Shown piece after piece: positions 46,211-56,838 of a DNA stretch of 64,000 nucleotides. Every line of letters starts with the position of its first letter. Within the stretch, counting starts at the first letter, position 1. The stretch is from Littorina saxatilis (lineage: Eukaryota; Mollusca; Gastropoda; Littorinimorpha; Littorinidae). Under the pieces are notes generated by a model. The model made no database searches. It was not told the origin of the DNA and saw nothing but the letters and a program-made list of their open reading frames with translations. The position numbers and the translations under genes were made by a program. Where the stretch lies: contig NC_090250.1 of the NCBI RefSeq assembly GCF_037325665.1, forward strand, positions 25,185,146 to 25,249,145, given 5' to 3'.

Positions 46211-46696
46211 GAAATCACTTTGCTTTCAGCGAGCCGAGATCGCAACCTCTTCAGGCTTTTGATCGGCCGAGTTTCGCATTTTTCGGGTCCAGTTTTGCGC
46301 AGCATAATCGTTGGGAGTAAGTCATTTCTCGCTCGATTCTTTTGATTTTTGGCTTAAATGAAACAGAAGTTAATGTTTTATAAACTGCATTTGAACCGTG
46401 TATGCCGATGGAAGTTTTCAGACCAAATTTTAGTGAAACTCACACGAGTAATTTTCACCGTCATGCTGACGGAGATGTAGCTTCCGGTGGGTCGCGGTTT
46501 TCTGTATGGGAAAGATGTAAAGCTTTCTCTGATTGGTTGCAAAATATCACAGCCCTCCAATGAAAATTACGGTATTCCCAGCAGTTTGAAATGAACTTGT
46601 CGTCTGCTAAGAGTGACGCGAAAATGGCCGCGAGAGGCAGTGAAGACGAACACGCACTTTTACACTCAAAATATTCCAAAACACATCTTTTATTAA

Positions 46697-49149
46697 GGGG
46701 GGACAGGGTAGGCAAGCACTTTTTTTTTTAATTTTGGAAACAGCTTGCTGCTTGTTTGATTTTTGCAAGCAGAATAACCTAATTAAGGGAAACCATTTTA
46801 AATTTTGAGTGAAAAGCAATTTTTGGGGGTTTTATTCACCAAAATGTGAGAAAAACGTTATAAAATGTGCTTTTTTTAAAATGTTGCAGTTTGTGAACCA
46901 GTGCATGTTTTGATCCAATTTTTCTTCTTTGCAGCAATATGTGTGTGTTTAATAATTCTGTGTATCGAAAAGCATTTCTAAGCAATATATTATTTTAATT
47001 TAGCATTTTCAGTTACCGGTTCAGTTTTGATAAGAAAAATACATGAAATCCTAACTGTCAGACTCATAAAAACCCAACCAATGCACTGAACTCTTATTCC
47101 ATACACAGAACTGATGCTGTACAACTCATAAACAACGTATACAAAAACTGAACAAATCCATCAAGCCTTTCAAAAGTTGCAACATTTTAATTGTAGCGTT
47201 TTGTCTGAAAATTACATTCAGAGAAAACAGCATTTTAAAGATTTGAACCAGCACATAAAAAAACCAGTAGCACAGTGCACCCTGAATTCATATGTTTTTA
47301 TCAGAATGACCACTTTACTATGTAGGGAAAAGGATTTGACAATCAAATTATCAGGATTTTTTTTATATACATCATATGAAAACAGCCATCTTTGTTTGTA
47401 CCGATATGAAAACATGAATCAGAACCAAACTGTCAGACTCATAAAAACCCAACCAATGCACTTAACTCTTATTCCATACACAAAACTGACGCTTTACAAA
47501 TCATAAACAACATAAACAAAAATGAAACAAATCCATCAAGCCATTCAAAAGTTGCAACATTTTAATTACAGATGTTTGTCTGAAAATTACATTCAGAGAA
47601 AACAGCATTTGAAAGATTCCAACCAGTACCTCAAACTAGTAGCACAGTGCAGCCTGAATTGATATGGTTTTATAAGAATAACCACTTTACTATGATGGGG
47701 AAATGATTTGACGATCAAATTATCCAGACTTTTTTTTAAAAAATCATTTGAAAACTCATCTATGTTAGTGCAGATATGAATCAAAACGAAACTGTCGGAC
47801 TCATAAAAACACAAGGAATCCACTGTATTCTTATTCCATGCACAGAAATGGTGCTTCACAAATCATAAACAACATATACAAAATTGGAACAAATCCATCT
47901 TGCCATTCAAAAGTTACAACATTTTAATTACCACATTTTGTCTCAAATTACATGTAGAGAAAACAGCATGTAAAAGAGTCTCACTAGTACCCCGGTAAAC
48001 TAGTACCACAGTAGAGCTTGAATTAATGGGGTGGTTTTTTTTTAACCAGAATAACACTTTAACTATGAAGGGGAAATGATTTGATAATCAAATTATCAGA
48101 TTTTTTTGATTTAAAAAAAAATTATATGAAAACATTAAAAAAGTCAATTATCTGTGTTTGTGCTGATATGAAAATATTGATCAGAACCAAACTGTCAGAC
48201 TCATAAAAACCCAACGGATGCACTGATTTCTTATTCCATTGCATAGAAATGATGCTTCACAAATCATCAACAACATTACATAATTATATATACACAAATG
48301 GAACAAAGCTATCAAGCCATTCAAAAGTTGCAACATTTTAATTACAGTATTTCTGTGCTCAATCCTAACACTGCAGCAAATTTCTGTAAAGCTGAATGTC
48401 CCTTTCCATGTACCAACTTGGTCATACGCGGATTATTTAAAATGCAACTTTACCACCCGAAGCGTTGCAAACACCGGGAGAAGAGTAAACAACTGCAGAC
48501 TTGAATGGACACTCATATGCACTCCAGATGCAGGGCCTGTGCAAATCCTTGGGCTGATGCATCACCTTCTTTCATAATCAGACTGCTATCAGACAAGCAT
48601 TCAGTACAGGATATAAACCTTTCAGCAATAGATTGAGCTGATCAATGTTGACAAAAGCCCAACACATGTCAGCGGAGTGACGTTGCACAGTACCAGTATC
48701 CATATCTGCTTGTGATGGGTCAGAAGATGGCAAAGTATCTGTATCTTCTTATGGTTGGTCAGAAGATGGCAAAGCTGATGTTTCTGCTGTGGAAGAGGGT
48801 AGTTCCGGTTTAGCAAACTTTTCCATCAGGTCAATCTTTCTCCTCGCTGCCACCACAGGAGGACTGGCTCTCCCCTTGCTCCAACCTAATAAATACACAA
48901 ACACTGATTTAATATTTGATACAACTGTCCATGGTTTTTGTTTGTAATAAGCTGCAAATTTTAAGACTCAATATAAACGTCAACAAGTGCTTGTACTTTA
49001 TTTTGCAAATGACCATGTTACATGGGGTGTACCTCAACTTTTTGGCTAGGCTGGTAAATCAGAAATCCCAATCAGCCCCCAACCACTGAACCAGGCGGGT
49101 TTTCTTACAACCACCTCAGCGGCTCGTACCCACATATGTCGGTTGACGA

Positions 49150-49180
<31 letters not shown>

Positions 49181-50735
49181 ACATTCATTAATTGGCCCCT
49201 ATCACAAAATGTACATGTCAAGTTTACTATGGGATTTGAGTAACCACACAATCACATACACACAGGAACTAATACTGAAACTAGCTGAATTATTTTCTTT
49301 CTTTCTTTCTTTCTTTTCATATTTTTCTTTTAAAATTAATTTATTTCATCACACTTGCTATGTATTTGCTTGTTTCTTGTCTGTTGTCTGTTTTGTGTGT
49401 GTGTGTGTGTGTGTTCTGTGTGTGTGTATACATTTTCAGATTTCCTAAACCTAGCACTGTTTGCAGGTGATCTTTATGCTTTTGATTCATGAGTTGCATC
49501 CCCAGTCCTTTAGTTTAACTCTTTTTTTTTCTTTGGTGAAGTAAATTGGATCTATTTTTTTTATTTCTTAGTTAATGGAAAAGATTTGACAACAATATTG
49601 CTGTCAATGATAGGTTGGTCAGCCATGCTGGTGTAAACCAATCCTTTAGAATTAGAGAACGCTCTCTAGTAGGGTACTTATTTTCCTACGGTCAATGACC
49701 AGAAACAGAAACTGTGTCAGTCGTACATCGCTCAGATGCTGCTTCTCAGTTTGACCCCAGTCAAAGAATACTGATGACATGTTACACCATAGTAAGCTCT
49801 CAAGGACTGGCCAGCGAAGAACAATAAAATAGGGGTTGTGAAGACGATATCACAGAGATGATCGAGGGAGGGAGGGGGGGGGGGGGGTGTGCGGCGGCGG
49901 CATGGTCAGTAAATTGGATCAAGAAACCCGCAAAATACTTCAGACACAAACTGTTTATCATTTACCTGCAAACCCTAACACATTCTTACAACAACAACAA
50001 CATAACGATGTGCAATAAATCACGTTGTCAAACAAACAAGATCGAAAAGAGAAAGAAGCAAAACCCACCTCGTCGAGTCAAGAATCTTAGAATGTCGTCT
50101 GCTCAAATACGATCATGTTGGTTCATTTCGGAGTGTTGTTACTTCCTTCTACTGTTCGCTGCTGCTGGTTCATCTTTCTCTGATATTTCTTGCCACTTTG
50201 CCGAACATTTCCAATGTTAGGGTTGTTCTCCGCAGCTCAAAACTTTGAAAAATGCTGCTGAATCGGTGAAAACGTCATGGATTTGTTGACACCGGGGGAC
50301 TGATAAGTTGTCTACTGCGCTTGCGCCAAATGCCTTTGACCTACATATATTTGCATATATTAATTCCGGGGTTTCGGTTGGAACGGATTCTCTCTCTTTG
50401 TGCCTATGTCAACGGAAATTCCCCAACGGTGATGACGTCATCTTGAAGAACGGAAATTTCCACACAGTTTGAACAGCGAAGGGTCATGTCATGTGCGCAC
50501 ATTTACCAGCACGGAGTATCCAAAGTTGACCATTTTTTCGATTTTTTTGATAAAACACAGACAAAAACAACAAAACATCGGTTTGAAAATGGTTTTATTT
50601 ACATGAATACATGTCTAAAATGACAAAAGCAAATTATTGAATGCATTCCAGGATGTTCAAAGGTGTGAAAAATGCAACAACCCCAAAAAGGTGTATGAGA
50701 CCAAAAATAACTCATTTTGCCTACCCGGTCTGCCC
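46697..50735. mobile_element. 4.04 kb TTAA-target element nested in the 7 kb element
   Basis: TTAA stands on both sides (46693-46696 and 50736-50739). The ends GGGGGGACAGGGTAGGCAA and, in reverse complement, GGGCAGACCGGGTAGGCAA agree at 16 of 19 positions. GGG starts with TTAA targets suggest Kolobok. Inside are a ~375 bp tandem repeat (47055-48360), a CTTT run (49293-49314), a G-run (49874-49887) and a possible minus-strand coding piece near 48610-48890 reading KIDLMEKFAKPELPSS. I see no full transposase. Confidence 0.65.
47055..48360. repeat. ~375 bp tandem repeat, about 3.5 copies
   Basis: The phrase AACTGTCAGACTCATAAAA begins copies near 47053, 47428, 47789 and 48190. Each copy then has CTTATTCCATACACAGAA, TCAAAAGTTGCAACATTTTAA and CCACTTTACTATG-like blocks. 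Copies diverge by roughly 10-20% by eye. Antisense and sense open frames here are by-products. Confidence 0.8.
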
Positions 50736-50930
50736 TTAAGTTCATACAGTAAACTTTGTTTTTGAATCATTTCTTTATTCATTCCTTTTTCATTTGATAC
50801 ATAATTTGTGACTCACAAACATCAATTATGCCAATTATTTTTCACTCAAAGTGAAAAAAAAGTGCCTTTTCACTGTGTCCTCAGTTGACGCTGGGCGATG
50901 TGGCAATGCTACATTTAGGATTGTCGCTTA

Positions 50931-51700
50931 TGGAAACTTGAAAATTTCAAACTTTCATGTATGCATAGTTATTTATCTATGTAGTCCACATGCAATAATC
51001 AAGTTTTAGTTCTTTTCTTTGGAAATAAAAGACATTACGAACTATGGTTTCCATGAAACTCACGACAGTATTATCTCTATACACATAAACCCAGTGAGCA
51101 CAGATCGAAAACTTTTTGCTCACTTAAATCTTTCTATCATGTATTAAAACCCAAAAGGGTGCCCAAAAGGCTAGTTGCTACATTTGACCTACAAAAAAAA
51201 CTTTTGCGCCTGGAAATTGCGTGGGTTACGGTTTCCACTTTCTACTTCGATCTAGTTAACTTATGGAAACTTGTAATTTCAAACTTTCATGTTTGCATAT
51301 TTATTTATCAATGTTGTCCACATGCAAATTGCAATAATCAAGTTTTAGTTCTTTTCTTTGGAAATAAAAGACATTACAAACTATGGTTTCCATGTAACTC
51401 ACGACAGTATTATCTCTATACACATAAACCCAGTGAGCACAGATCGAAAACTTTTTGCTCACTTAAATCTTTCTATCATGTATTAAAACCCAAAAGGGTG
51501 CCCAAAAGGCTAGTTGCTACATTTGACCTACAAGAAAAACTTTTGCACCTGGAAATTGCGTGGGTTACGGTTTCCACTTTCTACTTCGATCTAGTTAACT
51601 TATGGAAACTTGTAATTTCAAACTTTCATGTTTGCATATTTATTTATCAATGTTGTCCACATGCCACATGCAATAACTGAGCTAAAGTTCTTTCCTGTGG
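50931..51700. repeat. ~335 bp tandem repeat, about 2.3 copies
   Basis: TGGAAACTTG starts copies near 50931, 51263 and 51602. Each copy contains AACTCACGACAGTATTATC and TGCGTGGGTTACGGTTTCC. The 173-codon plus-strand frame at 51159-51680 is a product of this repeat. The repeat lies next to the right end of the 7 kb element and may hold protein-binding subterminal sites. Confidence 0.75.
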
Positions 51701-51928
51701 GATATTGAAGCCTAAAGTGGAAACCATGTAACCCACGACATAGAGCGTACTGCATGTGTCTAATTGTCATTTCTAAAGAAACCCCGATATGAAAGGTCCT
51801 CTCTTTGACAGAAAAAGATACAGGCATGTCTTTTGCACTTAAAAAAGAGTATTTCACTCAATTCAGTCCTACTTTTTTTCCTGGTGTCCATGTCCCATAG
51901 TTGTGACCCAGTATCTAGGATGTGCACA

Positions 51929-52020
51929 TATAGTACCACCGAAAGTTGTGTTGCATTTTACTTGAATTTTCACGGGTTTTTACTAGCCCCTGGCGATTGG
52001 GCGGCCAATTTGGTCATCCC
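51929..52020. mobile_element. Right part of GGGATGACCAAATT MITE, copy 2
   Basis: This continues the left part at 44656-44870 across the 7.06 kb insertion and ends in AATTTGGTCATCCC. Confidence 0.75.
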
Positions 52021-52340
52021 TGTGTAAACTTTAGATGGAAGTTGTTATTGACTTTTTGTTGGTCAGTCTGTCATCGGGAAAAAGGGGGTTGTGTTATTCT
52101 TGAGGTCAGTGACAAGAAAATCGGTCAGAAAGCAAGATTTGATGTTCTCGTGAGGGATCATTATGGGAGGTTTTACTTTATTTTGATTGTTTAAAAATCA
52201 CAATACTTGTGTTTTACATCGCCCTAAAATTAAATCACATTACTGGGTTTCCCCCTTGTTTGTGTAACACTAACAGTCCATCTGAGCAAAGAAAATATGT
52301 TGATTGTGTCCTTTTCCTTCTCTTTCTTTCCAGAATAAAA

Positions 52341-52592
52341 ATGGCATCTGACGAAGAAACTCCTGCTGTGGTGTCTGACAATGAGAGCGTCACCGACCAG
52401 CTTGAGGGTAGTCTGATCGAGGGAGATATTGAAGATGAAGCTGAACTGATGTGTCAGATCTGTGAGGAAAAATTGAAGGAGCCAAAACTTTTGTCGTGTC
52501 TTCATGCCTTCTGTCAGGATTGCCTGGAGAAACAAGTGGAGGAGGAGAGTGCGCCTGTTGATGGAGAACCCACCAAACCACTGTTGTGCCCA
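52341..52592 (+). CDS. TRIM-NHL protein, coding exon 1 (RING), full gene copy
   Basis: Start codon at 52341, eight bases into an exon that begins after TTTCCAG. The 84 residues have an acidic N-terminus and a C3HC4 RING finger: C38, C41, C53, H55, C58, C61, C83 and then C86. RING fingers of TRIM proteins bind E2 enzymes and support ubiquitin ligation, so E3 activity is a reasonable inference. The gene as a whole reads RING, B-box 1, B-box 2, coiled coil, serine-rich linker, NHL. There is no filamin-type domain before the NHL, unlike TRIM2, TRIM3 and TRIM71. I therefore place it with the mei-P26/brat/ncl-1 group of RNA-binding translational repressors. Brat lacks a RING, so mei-P26-like is the closer description. 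Confidence 0.9.
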
Positions 52593-53300
52593 GTAAGTTG
52601 TTATTAGTGTGATGAGATGAGTTCAGTTGTTTGCCTATCTGTGTTAGTGTGTCATATTCTTTCAGTCAGTCGGTCATAATAGGATACAACATTTCTTGAC
52701 TCACCTCGGTAATCAGTATTTCCGATTTTGCTAGATGACTGATCAGGACAAACGAACTGACTGCAATTATGATATTTCAGTGTGTGCAAGTTTATGATTT
52801 TGTTCAGACACTCTGCTCTTAATGCTGGATATACGAAGCAGATCTTGTGTCGTCATTTTATTTGTGATATGAGCATTTGTTCTAAAACTATGACACAAAG
52901 GGATGGTTGTGGTTAGATTCCATGTTCCATTCTGGCACTTGCATACGTACGAAAACGTCAGAGAAAGACAGTGCGGGTATACACATTTTTTTGCACAGAA
53001 ACAAATCATACCATCATTCTCATACCAAGTGATCCAATACTGCTATTTCTCGTGAGGAACAGATTCTGCACAGGGTACAGTAGGTAGTACACACCCACCG
53101 CCTACTTTTGACAAAAATTGGTGCATACAGGTGGTGGGCACTTAATAAGTTACAAGGAAGTTTAGGGTAAAAACAAACAACGCTGAACAGGTGGTCATGA
53201 TACATATGCAGATATTTGAACCCTAGGTTAAGTGGTGTGCATTTGCCCTTTTTACCATTGCTTTACTTGGAGATGAGCATGCTATTTTGTTCCATTTCAG

Positions 53301-53525
53301 GCTTGCAAGCAGGAGACTGTGCTGCCTGGTGGTCATGTAGAGAATCTGATGACGGACTATGTGGCTGTGGATCTTCTCAAGCCTAAATCGGAGAAGACAC
53401 TGATCATGTGCACCAGCTGCAAAGCCAATGAAGAGGCCATTGCACGATGCGCAAAGTGTCCCAATTTTCTTTGCTCCCATTGCACAGCAGCGCACAAGTT
53501 CATGCGTTGCTTTGAGGATCATACA
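53301..53525 (+). CDS. TRIM-NHL protein, coding exon 2 (RING end, B-box 1)
   Basis: The exon encodes residues 85-159, phase 0 on both sides. It carries RING C86 and B-box 1 (C121, C124, C134, C137, C142, C145, H149, H158). The core CTSCKANEEAIARC and HKFMRCFEDH resembles the first B-box of Brat (SDAVAKC and HEFMHCF by memory), which supports the family placement. Acceptor CATTTCAG, donor ACA|GTAAGT. Confidence 0.9.
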
Positions 53526-53810
53526 GTAAGTTTCAGCTTCTTTTTTTGTGATTGTTAATAAAGAAGGACAAAGTGGATTCAAAATGTTGTCATGTTAGAT
53601 GATGAAGCATTTCATTGACTTGTACAACAATGAAATTGTTATGTTTCAGCTTTGTCTCACAGAACATGGCAATTCAAATAATAGATTTACTCTGTTTATT
53701 GAGCAGAGCGTGTGTTTTTTCTTCATTGTTGAACACAATGCTACCTGACATCAAGTCTGTTGACTCTACCTAGCTTTTGGTAAAATAAACAAATTGATAT
53801 TGCTTGACAG

Positions 53811-53924
53811 GTGGACATGTTTGAGGATATACTGTTGGCTGGTGGCCGCATCGAGTTCCACCAGCCTATCCTGTGTCCCAAGCACAAAGAGGAAAATCTA
53901 ACCAGCTTCTGCAACTACTGTCAG
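53811..53924 (+). CDS. TRIM-NHL protein, coding exon 3 (B-box 2, first half)
   Basis: The exon encodes residues 160-197, phase 0. The zinc ligands C181-x2-H184 and C193-x2-C196 begin B-box 2, which is completed by exon 4. The acceptor is TTGACAG and the donor CAG|GTAAGA. The following intron contains the hAT-like element and the CAGCCCTGAAAGT MITE. Confidence 0.9.
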
Positions 53925-54154
53925 GTAAGAAATTATTTGGCAAAAAAACCCGCTTGTTTGTTGTTCAGGATTCCAATCTTCTGACTGATCCTAATATTTT
54001 CCTCCTGTCCTAGGAACTTATTTGGACCCCCCAGCTCGATTTTGCTGACTTTACAGCTGTTGTTCTCTAATATCCTGGGGACATTGGTTATGTGATTTCC
54101 GGCCAATAAAAGCCATGTGCCTTTGTAATTTAAAAAAAACTCACTTCAATTTAG

Positions 54155-54947
54155 CAGACCTGTTTACACTACACATTGAGCGTAGTAAACTACGAATTTG
54201 AATAATATACTACGCAACTACGCAAGTCTGTCGTTTTCTACGAAAACGGTATTTAAAAAAAATAAAAATTAAAAAAAAAATTTTTTTTTTTTTTTTTTTC
54301 GTCTTTACACCTGTTCCTTGTCCCGTTGTGCTCTCACACCGCCCCGTCCCTGCACGCAAACGGTATTGTTTCGGCTACGCATATCACAATCCGTAATTTT
54401 CTTCATCTCCCTTGACCGATCCATTTTCCAATCCATGTTTTCGGCCAGCAGTCGTTTGCTGCGTGCAGCGCGTAAAGCGCCCACGGGCGTTGCGTTGTAG
54501 CTTGTTAATGCCGAATAGGCTTCTCCAAGCAAATGCTGGGCACAACTGAAAGCGTTACTGCCAAACCATGCGGGCGTTTCGACACAATGGCTGAACGCAG
54601 AGCACACGAAAGTGAAGATGAGAACTGTGAAGAAAATGACTCCGAAAGGCCACCGACCAAAAAGAAAAAGACGAGCAATGCGCCGAACCAAGTCTTTCTG
54701 CCAAAATATCATCAGGACTACCCATGCCTTGTCTTCGCGGAAAGGAAAACATCATGCTCATTGCACTGTCTGCAATTCCCATTTTTCCGTCAGTCAATCA
54801 ACACATGTGGTAAAAAGTAGCAATCATTGTTCTTGTTGTTGTGATAGGTCGACGAGAAATTCTACACATTCAATTACAAAACTACACATTTGCCTCATTT
54901 TGCTCCCAGAAAATACACATGCAATGTTTTAGGGGTAAACAGGTCTG
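54155..54947 (+). mobile_element. hAT-like non-autonomous element in intron 3, copy 2
   Basis: This is the allelic partner of 22939-23730. It has the same inverted ends, ATTTAG duplication and transposase-like N-terminal remnant. The main difference is the composition of the A/T homopolymer near 54255-54300. Because both haplotypes carry it, the insertion predates their divergence. Confidence 0.6.
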
Positions 54948-55076
54948 ATTTAGAAAAAAGTAACCAACCTACCGACCCAAAGTTTTTGTCTTGTTATCAG
55001 AATCCGACATTTAACAAAAATGGTTTGCCGTTCTGTTCAGTAGTCTGTTTTAATTGATATGGTAAAGAATATTTAG

Positions 55077-55281
55077 CAGCCCTGAAAGTGGCCAGTGTTT
55101 TTACTCGCCATGGCCAGTAGAAACATGTAACTGGCGAGTAGAAATGTTTATCTACTAGCCAAATGCGTGTTAAGTTGCTGAAACAAATTGTTGGTTTGGC
55201 TAGTAAAGTTTGCTCAGGCGAGTTAATTTTTAGAATCGCTAGCCGAAGGCTAGTGCACCAGTTTTTGGACTTTCAGGGCTG
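55077..55281. mobile_element. Complete 205 bp MITE with CAGCCCTGAAAGT ends
   Basis: CAGCCCTGAAAGT at 55077-55089 is inverted as ACTTTCAGGGCTG at 55269-55281. TTTAG is directly repeated outside (55072-55076 and 55282-55286). Short CTCGCC/GCGAGT and CTAGCC phrases lie inside. The end CAG...CTG is hAT-like, but the 5-base duplication is short for that group. Confidence 0.7.
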
Positions 55282-55455
55282 TTTAGCAGTGCATATGCTA
55301 TCTGTCTTTCATCTTGCTGTTGTTACTAACTGCTTTACAGTATGTGGATTACACGATTTTGTGCTATCGTGAAGAACATGCTGACTTAGTTCAGCACTTG
55401 AGACTAGGCACTTTGGCTTGAGCCAGTGTTTGACATGACAAGGATCATGTTCCAG

Positions 55456-55716
55456 GTTGCAGTGTGTCCAAAGTGTATAGTATCAGAACACAAGCCGTCT
55501 GAGCACCGGTGCTCCCTGCTGAGTGATGTGGAAGGCATGCATGTAGAAGAGCTGAAGGCCCTTGCGAAGCAGGGACGTAACAAGCTGGAGAAGTCCCAGG
55601 AAGACTCTCAGGCCCTGGAGTCCGCACTGTCTGAGCTGCAGGAGCAGACTGACAATGCCAAAGGACTCATCACTGAGACTTTCCAGAGCTACAAGTCTAT
55701 CCTGGAGAAACTCAAG
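55456..55716 (+). CDS. TRIM-NHL protein, coding exon 4 (B-box 2 end, coiled coil)
   Basis: The exon encodes residues 198-284, phase 0. C201-x2-C204, H209 and H214 complete B-box 2. A helical, charged stretch (ELKALAKQGRNKLEKSQED onward) with heptad-like spacing begins the B-box C-terminal coiled coil, which in TRIM proteins drives antiparallel dimerisation. Acceptor TTCCAG, donor AAG|GTAAAT. It is present once in the window because copy 1 is cut by the gap. Confidence 0.88.
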
Positions 55717-55939
55717 GTAAATTGGAGATTAGTACAGATTTGTGGAAGCTAAATTGGCTGGCAGGACTTATTTGTCTGATAGAATGGAAGGAATAGGACA
55801 GATCCATTTTCATGTTATGTTGGGGAAACAAAATTTGTGTTGCTTTTTGAGCGGGTCCTCTCGTAACAATATTTATCATAGTTGTTAAAGTGTTCCTGGG
55901 TGTACTCGTGGGAATTATCAAGTACATTTGACTGTGTAG

Positions 55940-56049
55940 GATGACTTGCTGTCGGAGCTGGAAGACAAGCACACCAAGCAAGAGTTGTTGCTGATGGACA
56001 CCTACCATGTACTGGGCACCAACGAGACCAGGCTGGACGATGCTTGCGA
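55940..56049 (+). CDS. TRIM-NHL protein, coding exon 5 (coiled coil)
   Basis: The exon has 110 bases and continues the coiled coil (LLSELEDKHTKQELLLMD, then LGTNETRLDDAC). It starts in phase 0 after TGTGTAG and ends in phase 2 before GTAAGT, and the split codon is completed by exon 6. Confidence 0.85.
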
Positions 56050-56238
56050 GTAAGTGGCAATGTGATGTTGTGCTGGAAAGTCAAGGAGCCGTCAAAAGTA
56101 GCCTCTGTAGTGCAGCTTTATATCCCCTGCTCTGGGAACGTAAATTGAAACCATTGCTATGATGAATTACAGTTTTAAATGATGCCATGGCTTTTGTGTT
56201 AATACAAATGATGTTTTGATTGGCATCCTTTGTTTCAG

Positions 56239-56440
56239 CTTTGTTGACCGCTTGGTCAAACATGACAGCCCAACATATGCGACCATGTTCAAGAAGATGG
56301 TTCAGGGACAGATGTTGGGACTGATCAACAGTTCACCCAAGACCGATATTAGTGTCAACATTGAGTTCAAGACCGACCCTGAATCGTTTAAGGCTGCCAT
56401 GAAACAATCCTTTGGCTGGTTTGTCAAGGATCAGGCCAAG
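56239..56440 (+). CDS. TRIM-NHL protein, coding exon 6 (end of coiled-coil region)
   Basis: The 202-base exon restores phase 0. It encodes FVDRLVKHDSPTYATMFKKM and ends with SFGWFVKDQAK. This order, a helical pair followed by a short beta-like FKTDPESF stretch, resembles the segment between coiled coil and linker in Brat (IEFMSNYQSI then FGYIR, by memory). The donor is CCAAG|GTGAGT. The last seven exon bases and the donor are exactly repeated at 56533-56545 by a SINE insertion. Confidence 0.85.
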
Positions 56441-56446
56441 GTGAGT

Positions 56447-56532
56447 CTATCCCATCTCCCCACTTTCCCTGTCGCGATATAACCTTGAACGGTTGAAAAC
56501 GACGTTAAACACCAAATAAAGAAATAAAGAAA
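56447..56532 (+). mobile_element. 5'-truncated SINE inserted at a 5' splice site
   Basis: The 86 bases end with AAAACGACGTTAAACACC and AAATAAAGAAATAAAGAA, which I recognise as the tail type of a widespread mollusc tRNA-derived SINE. They are flanked by GGCCAAGGTGAGT on both sides (56434-56446 and 56533-56545), a 13-base target duplication. The head with the Pol III promoter is missing. The insertion point is six bases past the exon 6 boundary, so the duplication includes the whole splice donor. Confidence 0.85.
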
Positions 56533-56838
56533 GGCCAAGGTGAGTAGTCTTTGAGGTTTGCATTCATGAGATTTATCTGAGGTAAACTTCAGTAGAAGTT
56601 CTCGCAAAATGAAAAATGGACAAGCTGTTGGTTTTGTATTACATGTATTTATTTGTCCAGGAAATGCAGTTGCAATTCCGCATTTACGAAGTTTTAGTCC
56701 TTTATTACAATTGCATTATGATGGTACTATTCAGATACCTTTTTGATGTCTGACTTTACAAGTGGATGTATCTGAATTCAGGTAGTTGGATACATTTTAT
56801 AGGCCATTTCAGGTATTTTTTTTTTTACACGTTTTATA

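Larger units (their letters stand above)
44871..51928. mobile_element. 7.06 kb nested DNA element private to copy 2
   Basis: The ends are 22-base inverted repeats, TGTGCAC(G/A)TCCTAGATACTGGG, with one mismatch. The empty site in copy 1 is AAAATATATAGTACC (20704-20718). The arithmetic gives a TA duplication if the ends are TGTGCAC, or ATAT if they are GTGCAC. Another TTAA element (46697-50735) sits inside, so the outer element itself is about 3.0 kb. Subterminal copies of a GTAACTCACGAC-like motif occur at both ends and inside the ORF at 45406-45912. I cannot name the superfamily. TA targets would suggest Tc1/mariner-like elements, but the termini do not start with CAGT. Confidence 0.7.
24180..55195. 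repeat. Copy 2 of the large duplicated segment
   Basis: This 31.0 kb matches 4474-23979 block by block. Private insertions here are 27327-28454, 32716-33592, 35093-36830, 40138-42081, 43985-44567 and 44871-51930. All except the two array gains can be described as element insertions with an intact empty site in copy 1. Because the TRIM-NHL gene continues only from this copy, it appears to be the haplotype that carries the full gene model in this assembly. Confidence 0.85.

Noticed and set aside
51159-51680. A 173-codon plus-strand protein in the 7 kb element
   Set aside because: It consists of two copies of a ~335 bp tandem repeat, and the repeated peptide reflects the DNA repeat. No family resemblance was found.
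44871-51928. A virus-like or Polinton-type element
   Set aside because: The 2 or 4 base target duplication, TGTGCAC ends and lack of any capsid-, polymerase- or integrase-like frame do not fit. I saw no retrovirus-like or capsid-bearing element anywhere in the window.
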